Positions 52,560 through 62,643 of a stretch of 64,000 nt of DNA are shown here, in pieces. The stretch lies in contig NC_052027.1 in assembly GCF_015832195.1 (NCBI RefSeq), positions 3,348,001 through 3,412,000 on the forward strand. Reading direction: 5' to 3'. Source of the DNA: Motacilla alba alba. Its lineage: Eukaryota; Chordata; Aves; Passeriformes; Motacillidae. The stretch's first letter is position 1. Every line of letters starts with the position of its first letter. The notes below the pieces were generated by a model, which had not been told where the DNA came from, did no database searches, and worked only from the letters and a program-made list of their open reading frames with translations. The position numbers and the translations under genes are program-made.

Positions 52560-52960
52560 GTCAGGACCTACATTTTCTCCCAGCAGCAATTATGAGCTGC
52601 ATGTTAATGGTGAAACCACTCATGACTGAACGCTACAGCAAATGATGGTGTAGCTTCAGAGGAGGAATGCCATTCCCACAGGGAGCTGTAATCAATGATA
52701 TAATTAATGAACAGACAATTTACACTGTGACTGCTGTAAACTCGGTACGCGCTGTCGTTTGCTGTACTGTCCTCGTCTCACTCTGTGCCAAAAACGAATT
52801 ATTCACAAAGAGAATCTTCCACAAATAGAATCATTGAAATGGTTTGTTAAATACTTCATTAATGCTGAACTCTAAGGCAATGCATTGACCCAGCCTGTGA
52901 GATCCGTCCTAATTTGTACCTGTTTAAATGTGTGTAGGAGAACATTATCTTTGAGCAAGT
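52560..52960. promoter_or_regulatory. Candidate conserved or regulatory patch
   Basis: A mixture of AT-rich homeodomain-type cores (atcaatgatataattaatga) and an isolated CpG cluster (ctcggtacgcgctgtcgttt, then cctcgtctc) within about 120 bp at 52690-52800. This pattern resembles many conserved developmental enhancers. It cannot be verified without alignment. Confidence 0.3.
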
Positions 52961-55092
52961 AAATCCACCAGGCAGGTCCTCAGCTACACTGAGGTACTCC
53001 AGCACAGAAATCATTTCTCTTCCTGACAAATAGCACCTCTGAAGACTGAGGAGAAGCTGAAGGATTTAGTATTTTAAAATTTGAGAAACCACAGAGATAA
53101 AAGTAAAAAGCTCCATTATTCAGTGTGCCTCTGCCCAACTCAGCACCTGCTGGAGTCAGGAAAATGTTCCTGTGAATGTCACTTTAGAGTCATTCAGCAT
53201 TTGGCAAAAACGTTGCAAAGGGTCTCCCCCAACACACAAAAAAAAGAATTCTTCAGAATTCAACAACATCATATTTCTGATATGCTGACTTTTAAAATAC
53301 TGTTTCCCTTTCTATAAATTCTATTTCATTACAAACTCTTTTTAATTTTTTAAAAATTTTCTATTACAAATGCAACTAACACAGACTTTCTTCTTATAAA
53401 TCTGAGTTAATTAAATTGGAGTATGCCAGTGTAAGCAATCTCTTTTTAAATACAGACTCTTTGGTTCCTTAAAATCCCTCTTCTTTGGAATAACTGCTGT
53501 TACTTCAAAGCATCCAGTGAAAACCGAGGGCTCTTTCATTTTTTAATAAAGAGATTTTTCTGGTCCAAGGGGGCACACCTGATACGGTTTGCATCCAAAG
53601 CAAGTGGTCTGTAATAAGTGGTCCAATGAAAGTTTAAGCCAGCTTTCAAGGGTCATCAGCTTTTCTGACTGTGACTTGATCTGTTTAGAACTGGCTAATT
53701 TGTTAATCAGAGCAAAGCTTCGGGCTTACTGTGATCACCTCCTTAATGCTGTTTTCACACACCGATAATTAAAGCAAAAATCCTATACAAGACTGTCATA
53801 TGCTTTTCTGAAAACACAAAATGCAGCAGCACCTGGTGCAGTATTAAATCATGCTCCAGATGTCAGAAGTTTGTTCTGTTCATACAAGGATTTAAAACTC
53901 ATTTTCTCCAGTATTTTGCATCGAGGGTTTTCCTTTTCCTCTGACATCCTGCCTATCAGTTGAGTTGATTTTCATCCCTCACTGCTTTATGGCTGCGTGT
54001 TCTAGTGGGATTAGTCCCTGTTCAGATGGTGAATAATGGAAAACAGACTTACTGTCCTCTCTGTATCCTAAAGCTGGGCAGTTTGGTTGCAGGAAGCCTT
54101 GGATCTCAAAAGGATACAGAGTTTAAGGGTTTCTCTGCATGGAAAAGTCTCCATGATATAATCTGAATCTGTCTTTTGAAAAAAGAAAATTAACAAAAAC
54201 TACAGTTAACTGATGCCAAACTCCAGTTTTCAAACTAAACTTTGGTTTAGTTGAATCCTTCCCTAACAGCTTCACGTTAAATAAAAATACTCCAATCTCC
54301 AATGAAAAGAGCCCCACATAGTTTTTTACTCAAGATTTTCAAGGAGAATTTAAGCACTGCCAGGCCAGTGTTCTCATATAAACTGTTTTCCCTATTACAA
54401 TATGGACTGTGTGTGTAGGGAAAACAGAGTGAAAATAGGGGAATGCAAAATGCATGTCAGCTGGGAAATAAGTGATCTGCTTGGAAGAATATTTATGTGT
54501 TTTCTCCTGACTTGGCTTGGGGAAAAAAAAAAAAACAAAACATCAGCTGTGAGCAGGATATTTCTGCCACTGAAAATCCACATGGTCGCACTTGAGAGGC
54601 TCCTGGAAAAATGAAATGCTGTCGTTTAGAATCTGGAGGGTTTCTTGGAAAGGCATTTATCCTAACATCCGTCAGGCAGGGCTGTGCTTGCCCTGGTTGA
54701 ACTGGTCACTCAGGAGTTATCATAATAATGCCTGCTTTTAGCTCTTTAGTTTGCTGGAGAAATGCACAATGAAATCTTTCATTAAAAATACCTATCTGCT
54801 GATTTTTTAGGCCCAGCAGGCTGTTTTCTCAGGCTGAAAAGGCAGATGTATTCCCATGTGAGCTTGCTAAGGCACAAAGTCCTTCTCTTCCTCACTCCGT
54901 GTGTGTGTTTAAGCCACGCAGAGAAATGCACAGCCGAGTCCAAAATCATTGTTCTTTCTGGCCCTTGCAGCCTGGCACTCAGACCCACGGCTGTCGGCCA
55001 GTCTGGTTGCATGAAATAAAATATTTCTGCGGAACACCACAGTTAGCCTTTAACTGATTTACTGCAGTTAAACAGTAACAGGGAGGGTGTTC

Positions 55093-55341
55093 ACGGAGCC
55101 GAGGCTGGTGGCAAAGGCACCCTACAAACAGGGCATTCATGGCAGCAGCGCGGGCCTGAGCTTCCCCTCAGCCCCGGAGCGCGGGGCCAGGCCTGCGAGG
55201 AAATCCCAGCCCGGCTCCGCAGCCCAGCTGGAGTAAATTCCAAAATGAAAGGTCTCTAGGTACCGAGCGAGGCCGTGAGTGTTGGGAAGGTTGCAGGGAA
55301 GGCGTTCGGGCTGCACGTGAGTGTCTGTGAAGTCGCCCCCG
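55093..55341. promoter_or_regulatory. Small CpG-dense patch inside intron 3
   Basis: About 18 CpG sites in about 250 bp (for example cagcgcggg, ccccggagcgcgggg, cccggctccgcagccc, accgagcgaggccgtgag, gcgttcgggctgcacgtg), against a background with almost none. The patch stops 47 bp before a solo LTR. It could be an orphan CpG island, enhancer, alternative promoter or part of a GC-rich repeat I do not recognise. The frames through it (102 codons minus, for example) look like by-products of base composition. Confidence 0.4.
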
Positions 55342-55388
55342 AGCCTGGCAGCAGATGGGAAGCATGGGAATATCCAGCAGTGGGGACA

Positions 55389-55770
55389 TGTGAGTGTGTT
55401 TGAGGGGTCCCAGGACGAGGGAAGAGATGAGAATCTTGACTCCATTTTTCAGAAGGCTGATTTATTATATGGTGATATATATCATATGAAAAATGCTATA
55501 TTAAAACTATACTAAAAGAATAGAGAGAAAGGATTCATCAGAAGGCTGGACAAGAATAGAAAGGAATTAATAACAAAGGCTTGTGACTCTCAGAGAGTCT
55601 GACCTAGCTGCATCTTTGATTGGTCATTAATTAGAAAAAACCAGCATGGACCAATCAAAGATGCACCTGTTGCATTCCACATTTTATAACAATCGTTTTT
55701 CTTTTCCTCTGAGGCTTCAAAGGAGAAAAAATCCTGGCAAAGGGATTTTTCAGAAAATATCATGGCGACA
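55389..55770 (-). mobile_element. Solo LTR of an endogenous retrovirus, copy 2
   Basis: A 382-bp element read on the minus strand from TGTCGCCATGATATTTTCTG to CACTCACA, so it has TG...CA ends. It is flanked by the 6-bp duplication gggaca at 55383-55388 and 55771-55776. Shared blocks with the other copies include AATCCC..CTCC, GCCTCAG, GACCAATCAA, TCTGAGAGTCACAAG, TTTTAGTATAGTTTTAATATAG, AATCAGCCTTCTG and CCCTCGTCCTGGGA. It contains a perfect 17-bp inverted repeat with paired CCAAT boxes, listed separately. No internal viral genes adjoin it. Confidence 0.93.
55609..55665. promoter_or_regulatory. Perfect 17-bp inverted repeat with two CCAAT boxes in the LTR
   Basis: Arm 55609-55625 (tgcatctttgattggtc) is exactly complementary to arm 55649-55665 (gaccaatcaaagatgca), with a 23-bp spacer. 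Each arm carries an NF-Y-type CCAAT box, in opposite orientations. The position fits the U3 promoter part of the LTR, upstream (on the minus strand) of the TAGTATAGTTTTAATATAG block. Copy 1 keeps attgg and ccaat words at the equivalent place but without a perfect palindrome. Confidence 0.8.
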
Positions 55771-55776
55771 GGGACA

Positions 55777-58700
55777 GGCAGGGAATGATGCTGGGCTGGG
55801 CTGGTGTTGATGAGAGCTTCTCCTTCTTTGCTAATTAGAGTAGGGAGTTGTTAAAAAAAATAAAAATAGAGGGATTATTAAATCTGTTCAAGGTGGATGA
55901 GCTAATCTTCTCCCGTTCCTCCTTTTCATTTCCAGCACACTGGCCGTGAGCAACCAAAAAAACAAATCAAGCTACTGGATGATTTGCTTAGCTACCACTC
56001 AGCTGAAGCAGTCTCCATGTCAGATGATCTATGATCTCTTTATTACATGAAAATAAATTGCTTCTGTTTAGATGGCTTAGGGAAGAGAGCTCAGCCACTG
56101 AGGAAGCTCTTCCACCTTTCTCTGTCCATCTTTAGCTGAGTATCTGAGTTTGTTATTCATTCTTCCTGTTTTGTAGGCAATGCTGATAACCAGAACTTTA
56201 CAGACTTCCAGAGAATGCTTTGCATGGGCCTTTCCAAGCTCTTGAACCACTCATTATCAGAATTTATTTATTTATTTGAACACTTTGGGCGTCTCACGCA
56301 GTTTTCTGTGTCCTGTAAATCCCAGACTGCCTGAATACTTATGGAAATACCAATATCTGTGGTACACAATGGTCTTCCAGAATGTCTGCAATTTTGCAAG
56401 CTTATTTGTGTCAACAGAAGGCAGGAAATTGAGTGTGGCAATAGCTGGGAGGGCGTGGGGAGCAGCAGTGGGGAGGAGCAGCTCCATGGATATCCTCAGG
56501 CAATGGATGGATGGAGGACAGGGAGGTTGAGGCATTATTTATCCACAGCACTGTGAAGGTACAGTCAAAAAAAATCACTGCTGGGAGAAAAGAGGAGGGT
56601 TCAGAGATGATTTGCCGAGCAGATGTGCTAACTATGGATCCACTTATCTCATTACTGGATATTGGGACTGCTGTAGGATCCAGGGAATGCTCCACAGGGT
56701 GGCTGGGCAGTGTTCAGAGGGAGTAGCAGTGTCTGCAGTGCCTGTGTCACTCCAAAGGGCTGCAGATTCCAGATGTCACCCACCCCCTCGAGAGGCAAAG
56801 CTGCACTGGCTGCCGGGCCAGGCTCACACACCTGAGGTGGCTCCAGAAGAGCTGGAGCTCAGGGATGGGTGCTGCTCCTGGCTCAGCATCCTGGACCCTC
56901 TCACCATCCCTCAGCCTGACAGGTCCCTTTCAGGAGCCACCAGCCCAGGGAGAGGTGTGGAGGAGGTAAAGAGAAGATCAGGAGAAGGTCTGGAGAAGGT
57001 CTGGAGAAGGTCCATCCTCTTCCTCCTGTCCCCACAGCACAGCAGTAACAACAGAGGCTGGAATCTCAGCTGCCTGCATCTGCCTGCACAGAAATACTGC
57101 TCTTCCCAGCAGTGATGACTGCACAAATAAACAACCTCCCTGGGGCAGAGGGGTCAAAGCATCAGATATTTAACAAATAACGCAGTGTATAGAAAATTCT
57201 CAGCTAGAACCCACTTACTTTTAGGGTCTCATAAATATTCCCCAACACTTTCCCTTTGGAGAGGCATTTTCCACAGCTGAAGTCTGCTCAAAACAGGTGG
57301 CCGGGGTTGTTTTGCTGTTTGTTTGGGGGAGCTCTGCAGCAGAATTACAGCTGCCATGTTCTAGTTTTCAACACGTTCAGAAAATAGAAACAAGTAGTCT
57401 TCTTTGTGGAGCTACAGACAGACAAAATAAGCCAAGTTTTAAGGCTGCTTCAGTGCTGGTGGAGTTCTCACCAAGGGAAATATTTTTTGTATGAGCAGTA
57501 GGATTTTTCTGATTGCTTTTTGTGCTTCACTCGCAGCTTTGAAAGCTGTTGACACACATGCACAACAGATTTGCCTTTTATTTTTTTCTGCTCAATTGAA
57601 AGCAGCTTTTCTTTCCTTAGATTTATGATATCTTGTTTTCCTGAGTATTAAAATGCTTTGAGAAAAGACAGAAAAATACATTAATTTTCCACAGGCAATA
57701 TATTTTAGTAGAAAATTGGTGAATGCTTATGTTAAATCTAAACAATGGAAGCTGTTAAGACATGGAAATACAATATTAGCAAGCAAGCTCTAAAAAAAGA
57801 TAGTGAGGCAAGAGAAACATGGAAACAGCCCCCAAACCTGTGCAAATTATCTATAAAGAATCTGCCCTACCTATAAGGATATGGAAGAAAGATTTGTTTA
57901 TAATAATCTTTAACAAATCTGTGTTATGATTTGGAATCAAGTCCAACCTGGATCATCTGTTCTGCCTCTTTCAGCAGCAGAAAGTTCAGGGCTTCATTCA
58001 GTTCAGGGCTGGTTTGCAACAATTAAATGATTAATCCTAAAATTTGAGAAATCTCAGTTTGGGTATGATTCTGGAGCCCTTTACCTCAAACATAATGCAG
58101 CAAAACTAGAGGCAGGGATTTTGTGCAGCTTCTTGAGGAAAGGTCTGAGGATTTGTACCCAATTTGCATTTTGCCCTTTGGCTCTCACATTAATTAGGGA
58201 CATCTCCAGATTTGTTTTTCAAATTGAGACCATGAGGGGAGAGACAGTGAACTCCTGTATGAGCCCACAGGGCTCTGTTTGCCAAGGTGCAAGGCTTTTC
58301 CCAGGAAAGGAAACAAAGGCTGCATTTTAGGGAGCTCCATAATGAGCCTTTTAGAAAAGATGGAAGAATGTGTTAACAAAGAATAAATGTAACCAAAATG
58401 GAGATATTTAAATTGTATATCCCATAGAATTATCTTCAGGGGTTTAAAGGTTTAAAAACTTTGGATGTTCTTGGAGGGGAAGTCAAGCTTTCATTTTTTT
58501 ATGGAGAAAAAAAAAAAGTCAAGATGACTAACCTTGCACATATTTAATTTAGCTCCACCAATGTTTATAGCAGGGGACACACAGTGTTTTAGTGCAAGAA
58601 GATGAATATTTATTAACAATTCGAAATGATCTGTTCCAAAATGTACAGTGCACTCCCAGTGATGTTTGACCACAGAGGTCCAGGTGTTTCCTGTCTGAGT

Positions 58701-61355
58701 TTGGAAGGCTGCTGGCGTGTGATGGGATACTGAGCCATGCTTTTGTAAGTTTAATGTGCAGCACAGCCACATTTTACTCTGTCTCATCCCTCGAAACTCA
58801 AATGGTTAAAATTTTATAAACGTTGGTATTGCCTAATCTAATGTGGAGGATGGACTCAGGGAAGCTATTTAACATGCACAAGGAGCTGCCACTGTTCTTT
58901 ATTCCAACTTCTCTGCTGGAGTTCTGTGAACTGTTTCACTAACAGGGAATGGGAAAGTGAAGAACTCAATAGGAATTGATATTTTCTACACTGTGCCTCC
59001 ACTGTGTGTTCATGGTAATTCCCCAATGTTTGCTGTTAATGGTCTGAGTTTGGGCTTTGTTCTTTCTGAACAGTCCAGCTGGGCTCACTGCAGTGCCCAG
59101 TAGGTCCCATCTCAGCAAAGGGCTTCGAGACTATTGAGGTGACCTTAATTAGACCCTTCTCACACATCCAGAAAGACTTTTAGGGATGATTGTACTTGCA
59201 GGAGACTGCAGTGATACATTTCTCCTCGCCCAGACAACTGTTAAATTACACAAGACAATTCCTGAGAGCAGAGGCGACCAGAACAGCTCGTGGCAGTGTC
59301 CTGCAGTCCTGCTGCCAGCCCACTCCTGGGACCCCTCTGCCCACACATGCACCTTTCCTTCCAGGAGAAGAATGGAGATAACACTTGGCATAACACCCAT
59401 GATGTCCTGAAAAGCCCCCAAGGCCAACCCTTGTCACTCAGCCACCATTAAACGGGCCAGAAACTTCAGTGTTCTCAGTGTTACAATATTCAGACAGTTG
59501 AACTGACACCTAAACCCCATCATTATTGAGCTTGGCCCCCCCAGCATTCCCACGTTCCCAGTGTCTGTGTCCAAGCCACTGAACACAAATCCAGGGACAG
59601 GCAAACTGACCAAGTTTTCCATGACAGGCTCACCATGTGGAAAGCTTTACCTTGGGATCGTAAGTGCGTGCCATGTTTAGAAAGTGTGCTCCTCTGTCTC
59701 TTTTCAGGGAGGAAATTAGGTTTCTGTTTATTTCTGTTTACTGGAGAAAGGCTACTAAAGCTCTCAGCGTGCAGATTTTCTGTGGAACTCGGAGCTGTGC
59801 TGCTGGGAGCAGTTGTACTCCTGTGTGGTCACCACATCACAACAGGGAGAGGGTTTCAAGAGCATTCTGTTGTTTACAAAGCCCATTTCTTTTGAAAAGC
59901 TGATTTTGACAGTAGCTGTTTGCCTTGGGAAAGGGTGAGAGTGTTGTCACATTCCCAGAAGGACCAGAAGTGCTTCTCCAGGAAAAGTAACAAGAAAGTC
60001 ACTTCTGGAGAGACATGACCAGCCAAGGGAGGCCAGTTGGTGAAGCTGGCTGCCAGCTGAGCTAACCCAGTTCTGCAGGAGCTCAGAGTCAGGACATCCT
60101 TCCACAGCTGTGTCCACGTGTGAAGGCAACGTTGGCAGTCTCAGACTGCCACAAACCCAGGGCAGGCCTGCTTTATCCCATCCACTTCAAGAAACAACAA
60201 CACCACAGGGCCTGGGAAGGCAAAGCTGAACTGTAAAAAACTGTCTGTGAGAAGGGAACAGAGATTTTGGACAAATGTCTAAGGCAGGAAGGGAAGGTAT
60301 CATTAGGAAGCTTGATTTCCAAACAAACCAAGCCTGTCACTCGGGAGCCATCTAGTGCCTGCCTGGTCCCTGCATGGGGACAGTGGCCACAAACTGCCCA
60401 GCTGCACCCCAAACCAAACCAAGGCACGTGGAATGTGCCAAATCCACTGCCCCAGGTTTGTGGCCAGTCCTGGAAGCCTCTGTGCATAGAAAGGTTTTGG
60501 TTCTCCCGATGATTTGCATGTCAGTGCTCACAGAATCTAACCTTTATTTTGAATAGTAATTAGCACATTGGCTACAGATATTCATCAAAGACAGGGGGGT
60601 CAGGAAATGCTCCCTGCACTGGTTTGTGCAATGTTTCTGTAGGTGGGACCAGAGGTATGGGCAGGGCACAGCTAATCCCCTAAACTCCTTCCACACTTCC
60701 CATTTACTGGTGCAAGGGCTGCTCACATTAAAGGATGTGCTCTGAGGATGGGAAGTAGCATGTCTGGTGTTTGAACATGCTGGGATTTTCCTAAGTTCCA
60801 CCAGCCCTTGTTTTTCACTGCTTCTTTCTCAGTCTCACCTTTTAAGCTTTACTTTGTTATTCTTTATCCGCTTGGGAGTTGTGGGTATTGGGAGCAGAAT
60901 TTTGTAAAGCAAACTTCTCCTTTTATCAAGAATTTTATATTCAGGTTTTGTTCTAAAGAAGTCTCAGGGGGGATGTGACTTGTATTTATGTACTCTTACT
61001 GAAACAGGAAAAAGTCTTTCTTTTAGTTGGAAGTTTAGAAAAAAAGGAACAGAGCTGACCCAGGCTATCTTCAGAGAGTCTTTTCAAAAAAAATTCATGC
61101 ATTAAAAGGTGTTTGATCCAGCTGCCTATTTTCACTCACAACACAACAATCTACCTTTGAATTCCAGAGCCGAGGGTGATTACTGCACTTCATTTTCCAA
61201 AGTGACCATAAAACCCTGCTAAGCACCTTCACAGTGCTCCAGCCCAGCCCAGGCTCTCCAGAGCTGTGGCTGGAGTCCAGTCCCTGCTTCTCCTGCAGCA
61301 GTTCTCCTCTGAGCCCCATCCTTAGACCAGCTGGGATCGTGCAGGGAAAAGCCCC
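55777..61355 (+). other. PDZRN3 intron 3, between solo LTRs 2 and 3
   Basis: Intronic DNA without recognisable genes. A GC-richer stretch at about 56.7-57.1 kb opens a 167-codon frame (56612-57115 +) that has no domain and ends in a local purine-rich repeat. Frames near 59.2-59.4 and 60.2-60.5 kb are two-strand shadows. Confidence 0.65.
56971..57014 (+). repeat. 11-bp tandem repeat, four units
   Basis: Units of the form gagaaggtctg recur four times (first copy gagaagatcag, last gagaaggtcca), giving an 11-bp period over 44 bp. Confidence 0.8.
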
Positions 61356-61361
61356 GTGTGT

Positions 61362-61783
61362 TGTAGCCCCATTTCTCTTCACACAGAAAAGCAAGGCACA
61401 ATTCTTCCCGAGAATATTTCTGGGTTTCACATTCTCTGAACCTCAGAGAAAGGAAGAACAATTCTTAACATTTGCTGTGCCTGTGTTTGTGCAAAAATAG
61501 AGTGCAATGTGGAGATTGTTTACCCAAAGTGATGGTGTTTTGTTTCCTTGGCCTGTCAGGGCCAAGCATGTGTGTGTGTCAGGACTGTGGGCTGACAGTC
61601 ACAAGATTCTGTGCAGGGTGTGCAGAATTGAGTGCTTGGCAGGTTCAGTTTAGATGTAATGTAATATAGTGTAATATAATATAGAATAATATAGTATCAT
61701 AAAATAATTAATTAGCCTTCTGACACGATGGAGTCCTCCTCATCACTCTCTCCCCCTCGTCAGGGCTGCCTGAATATACTGTA
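61362..61783 (+). mobile_element. Solo LTR of an endogenous retrovirus, copy 3
   Basis: A 422-bp element, nearly the same length as copy 1, from tgtagccccatttctcttca to gaatatactgta. Candidate 6-bp duplication gtgtgt at 61356-61361 and 61784-61789. The 3' half aligns block by block with copy 1 (gattgtttaccca; gtgtcaggactgtgg; cagtcacaag; a run of taatatag words; aattagccttctgaca; atggagtc; ctcgtcaggg). The 5' 80 bp are more diverged, suggesting a different subfamily. The terminal CA appears as TA. The duplication is low complexity, so the boundaries are less certain than for copies 1 and 2. Confidence 0.75.
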
Positions 61784-61789
61784 GTGTGT

Positions 61790-62410
61790 CACTTCAGACA
61801 AGGAAGTGCCACCAGAGACCAGCTGGCCCTGCTGTGTGCCCGCTGCAGTGCCCCTCACAGCCCCAGGCAGGGCTGGAGCTGCAGCACTCTTCTCCCTGTC
61901 TTAACTCCTTGTTGAACACGGCTCAGACTGAGACAAGGAGAAAATCTGCGTGAAAGAAATGCTGCTCTCAAGAAGTGGTGTCTGGTTAAGGATCCAGTAT
62001 TGCCACTGTGATCACTCCAGGTGGAAGGAGGTGTGTTCCACCCTCTAGCCTGGGCTGATCCCATGAAATAAAACAAGTAGTTCTGTGCCCAGAAACGCTA
62101 ATCAAGCTGTTTCTCTATAAATTAAAGCCATTTTTCCTCAAGGATTTTCCTTTGTTTCCCTTTCCCACATGAGTCTCAGCCCCATATCTCTGTGACCCAT
62201 CCAGGCAGTACTCAGACATGCTGTGGATTTCCCAGAGCAAAATGTGCTCCCCACGAGCTCTCAGGACAGCTGGGGCAGCTGCCAGGCTCCCCAGCACGCC
62301 AAAAACTTCAGGAGTTCAAGCAGTTTTGAGGAGGAGACGAGAGCACATTTGTACAAGCTGCATTTCAGGCTAAAACGGGCCTGGAAACATTTGCTGGACT
62401 CTGAGGAGGC
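61790..62410 (+). other. PDZRN3 intron 3, between solo LTR 3 and the pyrimidine array
   Basis: Unique intronic sequence. No gene or element recognised. A plus frame entering the following array (62223-62777) codes a Pro/Ser repeat purely because of the array. Confidence 0.65.
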
Positions 62411-62643
62411 TCCTTCTCCTTCTCCTTCTCCTTCTCCTTCTCCTTCTCCTTCTCCTTCTCCTTCTCCTTCTCCTTCTCCTTCTCCTTCTCCTTCTCCTTC
62501 TCCTTCTCCTTCTCCTTCTCCTTCTCCTTCTCCTTCTCCTTCTCCTTCTCCTTCTCCTTCTCCTCCTCCTCCTCCTCCTCCTCCTCCTCCTCCTCCTCCT
62601 CCTCCTTCTCCTTCTCCTTCTCCTTCTCCTTCTCCTTCTCCCT
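62411..62643 (+). repeat. Pure pyrimidine microsatellite, (TCCTTC)n with an inner (TCC)n
   Basis: About 233 bp composed only of C and T on the + strand. Hexamers of ccttct type fill 62411-62560 (about 25 units), trinucleotides tcc fill 62561-62605 (about 15 units), and about six hexamers follow. The mirror-symmetric purine/pyrimidine strands can adopt triplex (H-DNA) structures, and the transcribed intron would carry a long CU-rich tract of the kind bound by PTB-family proteins. Apparent proteins of repeated Ser-Pro, Glu-Gly or Glu-Lys across it on both strands are artefacts. Confidence 0.97.

Larger units (their letters stand above)
46519..55083 (+). other. PDZRN3 intron 3, between CR1 and the 55.1-kb CpG patch
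   Basis: AT-rich intronic DNA without recognisable genes. Two candidate regulatory patches (49800-50200 and 52560-52960) and a T-rich run at about 51099-51132 stand out. The 190-codon minus frame at 51337-51909 contains hydrophobic stretches, but shows no family resemblance and begins in low-complexity sequence. Confidence 0.65.

Noticed and set aside
35546..55770. LTR copies 1 and 2 as the two ends of one provirus
   Set aside because: They are in opposite orientation, each has its own distinct 6-bp duplication, and no retroviral genes lie between them.
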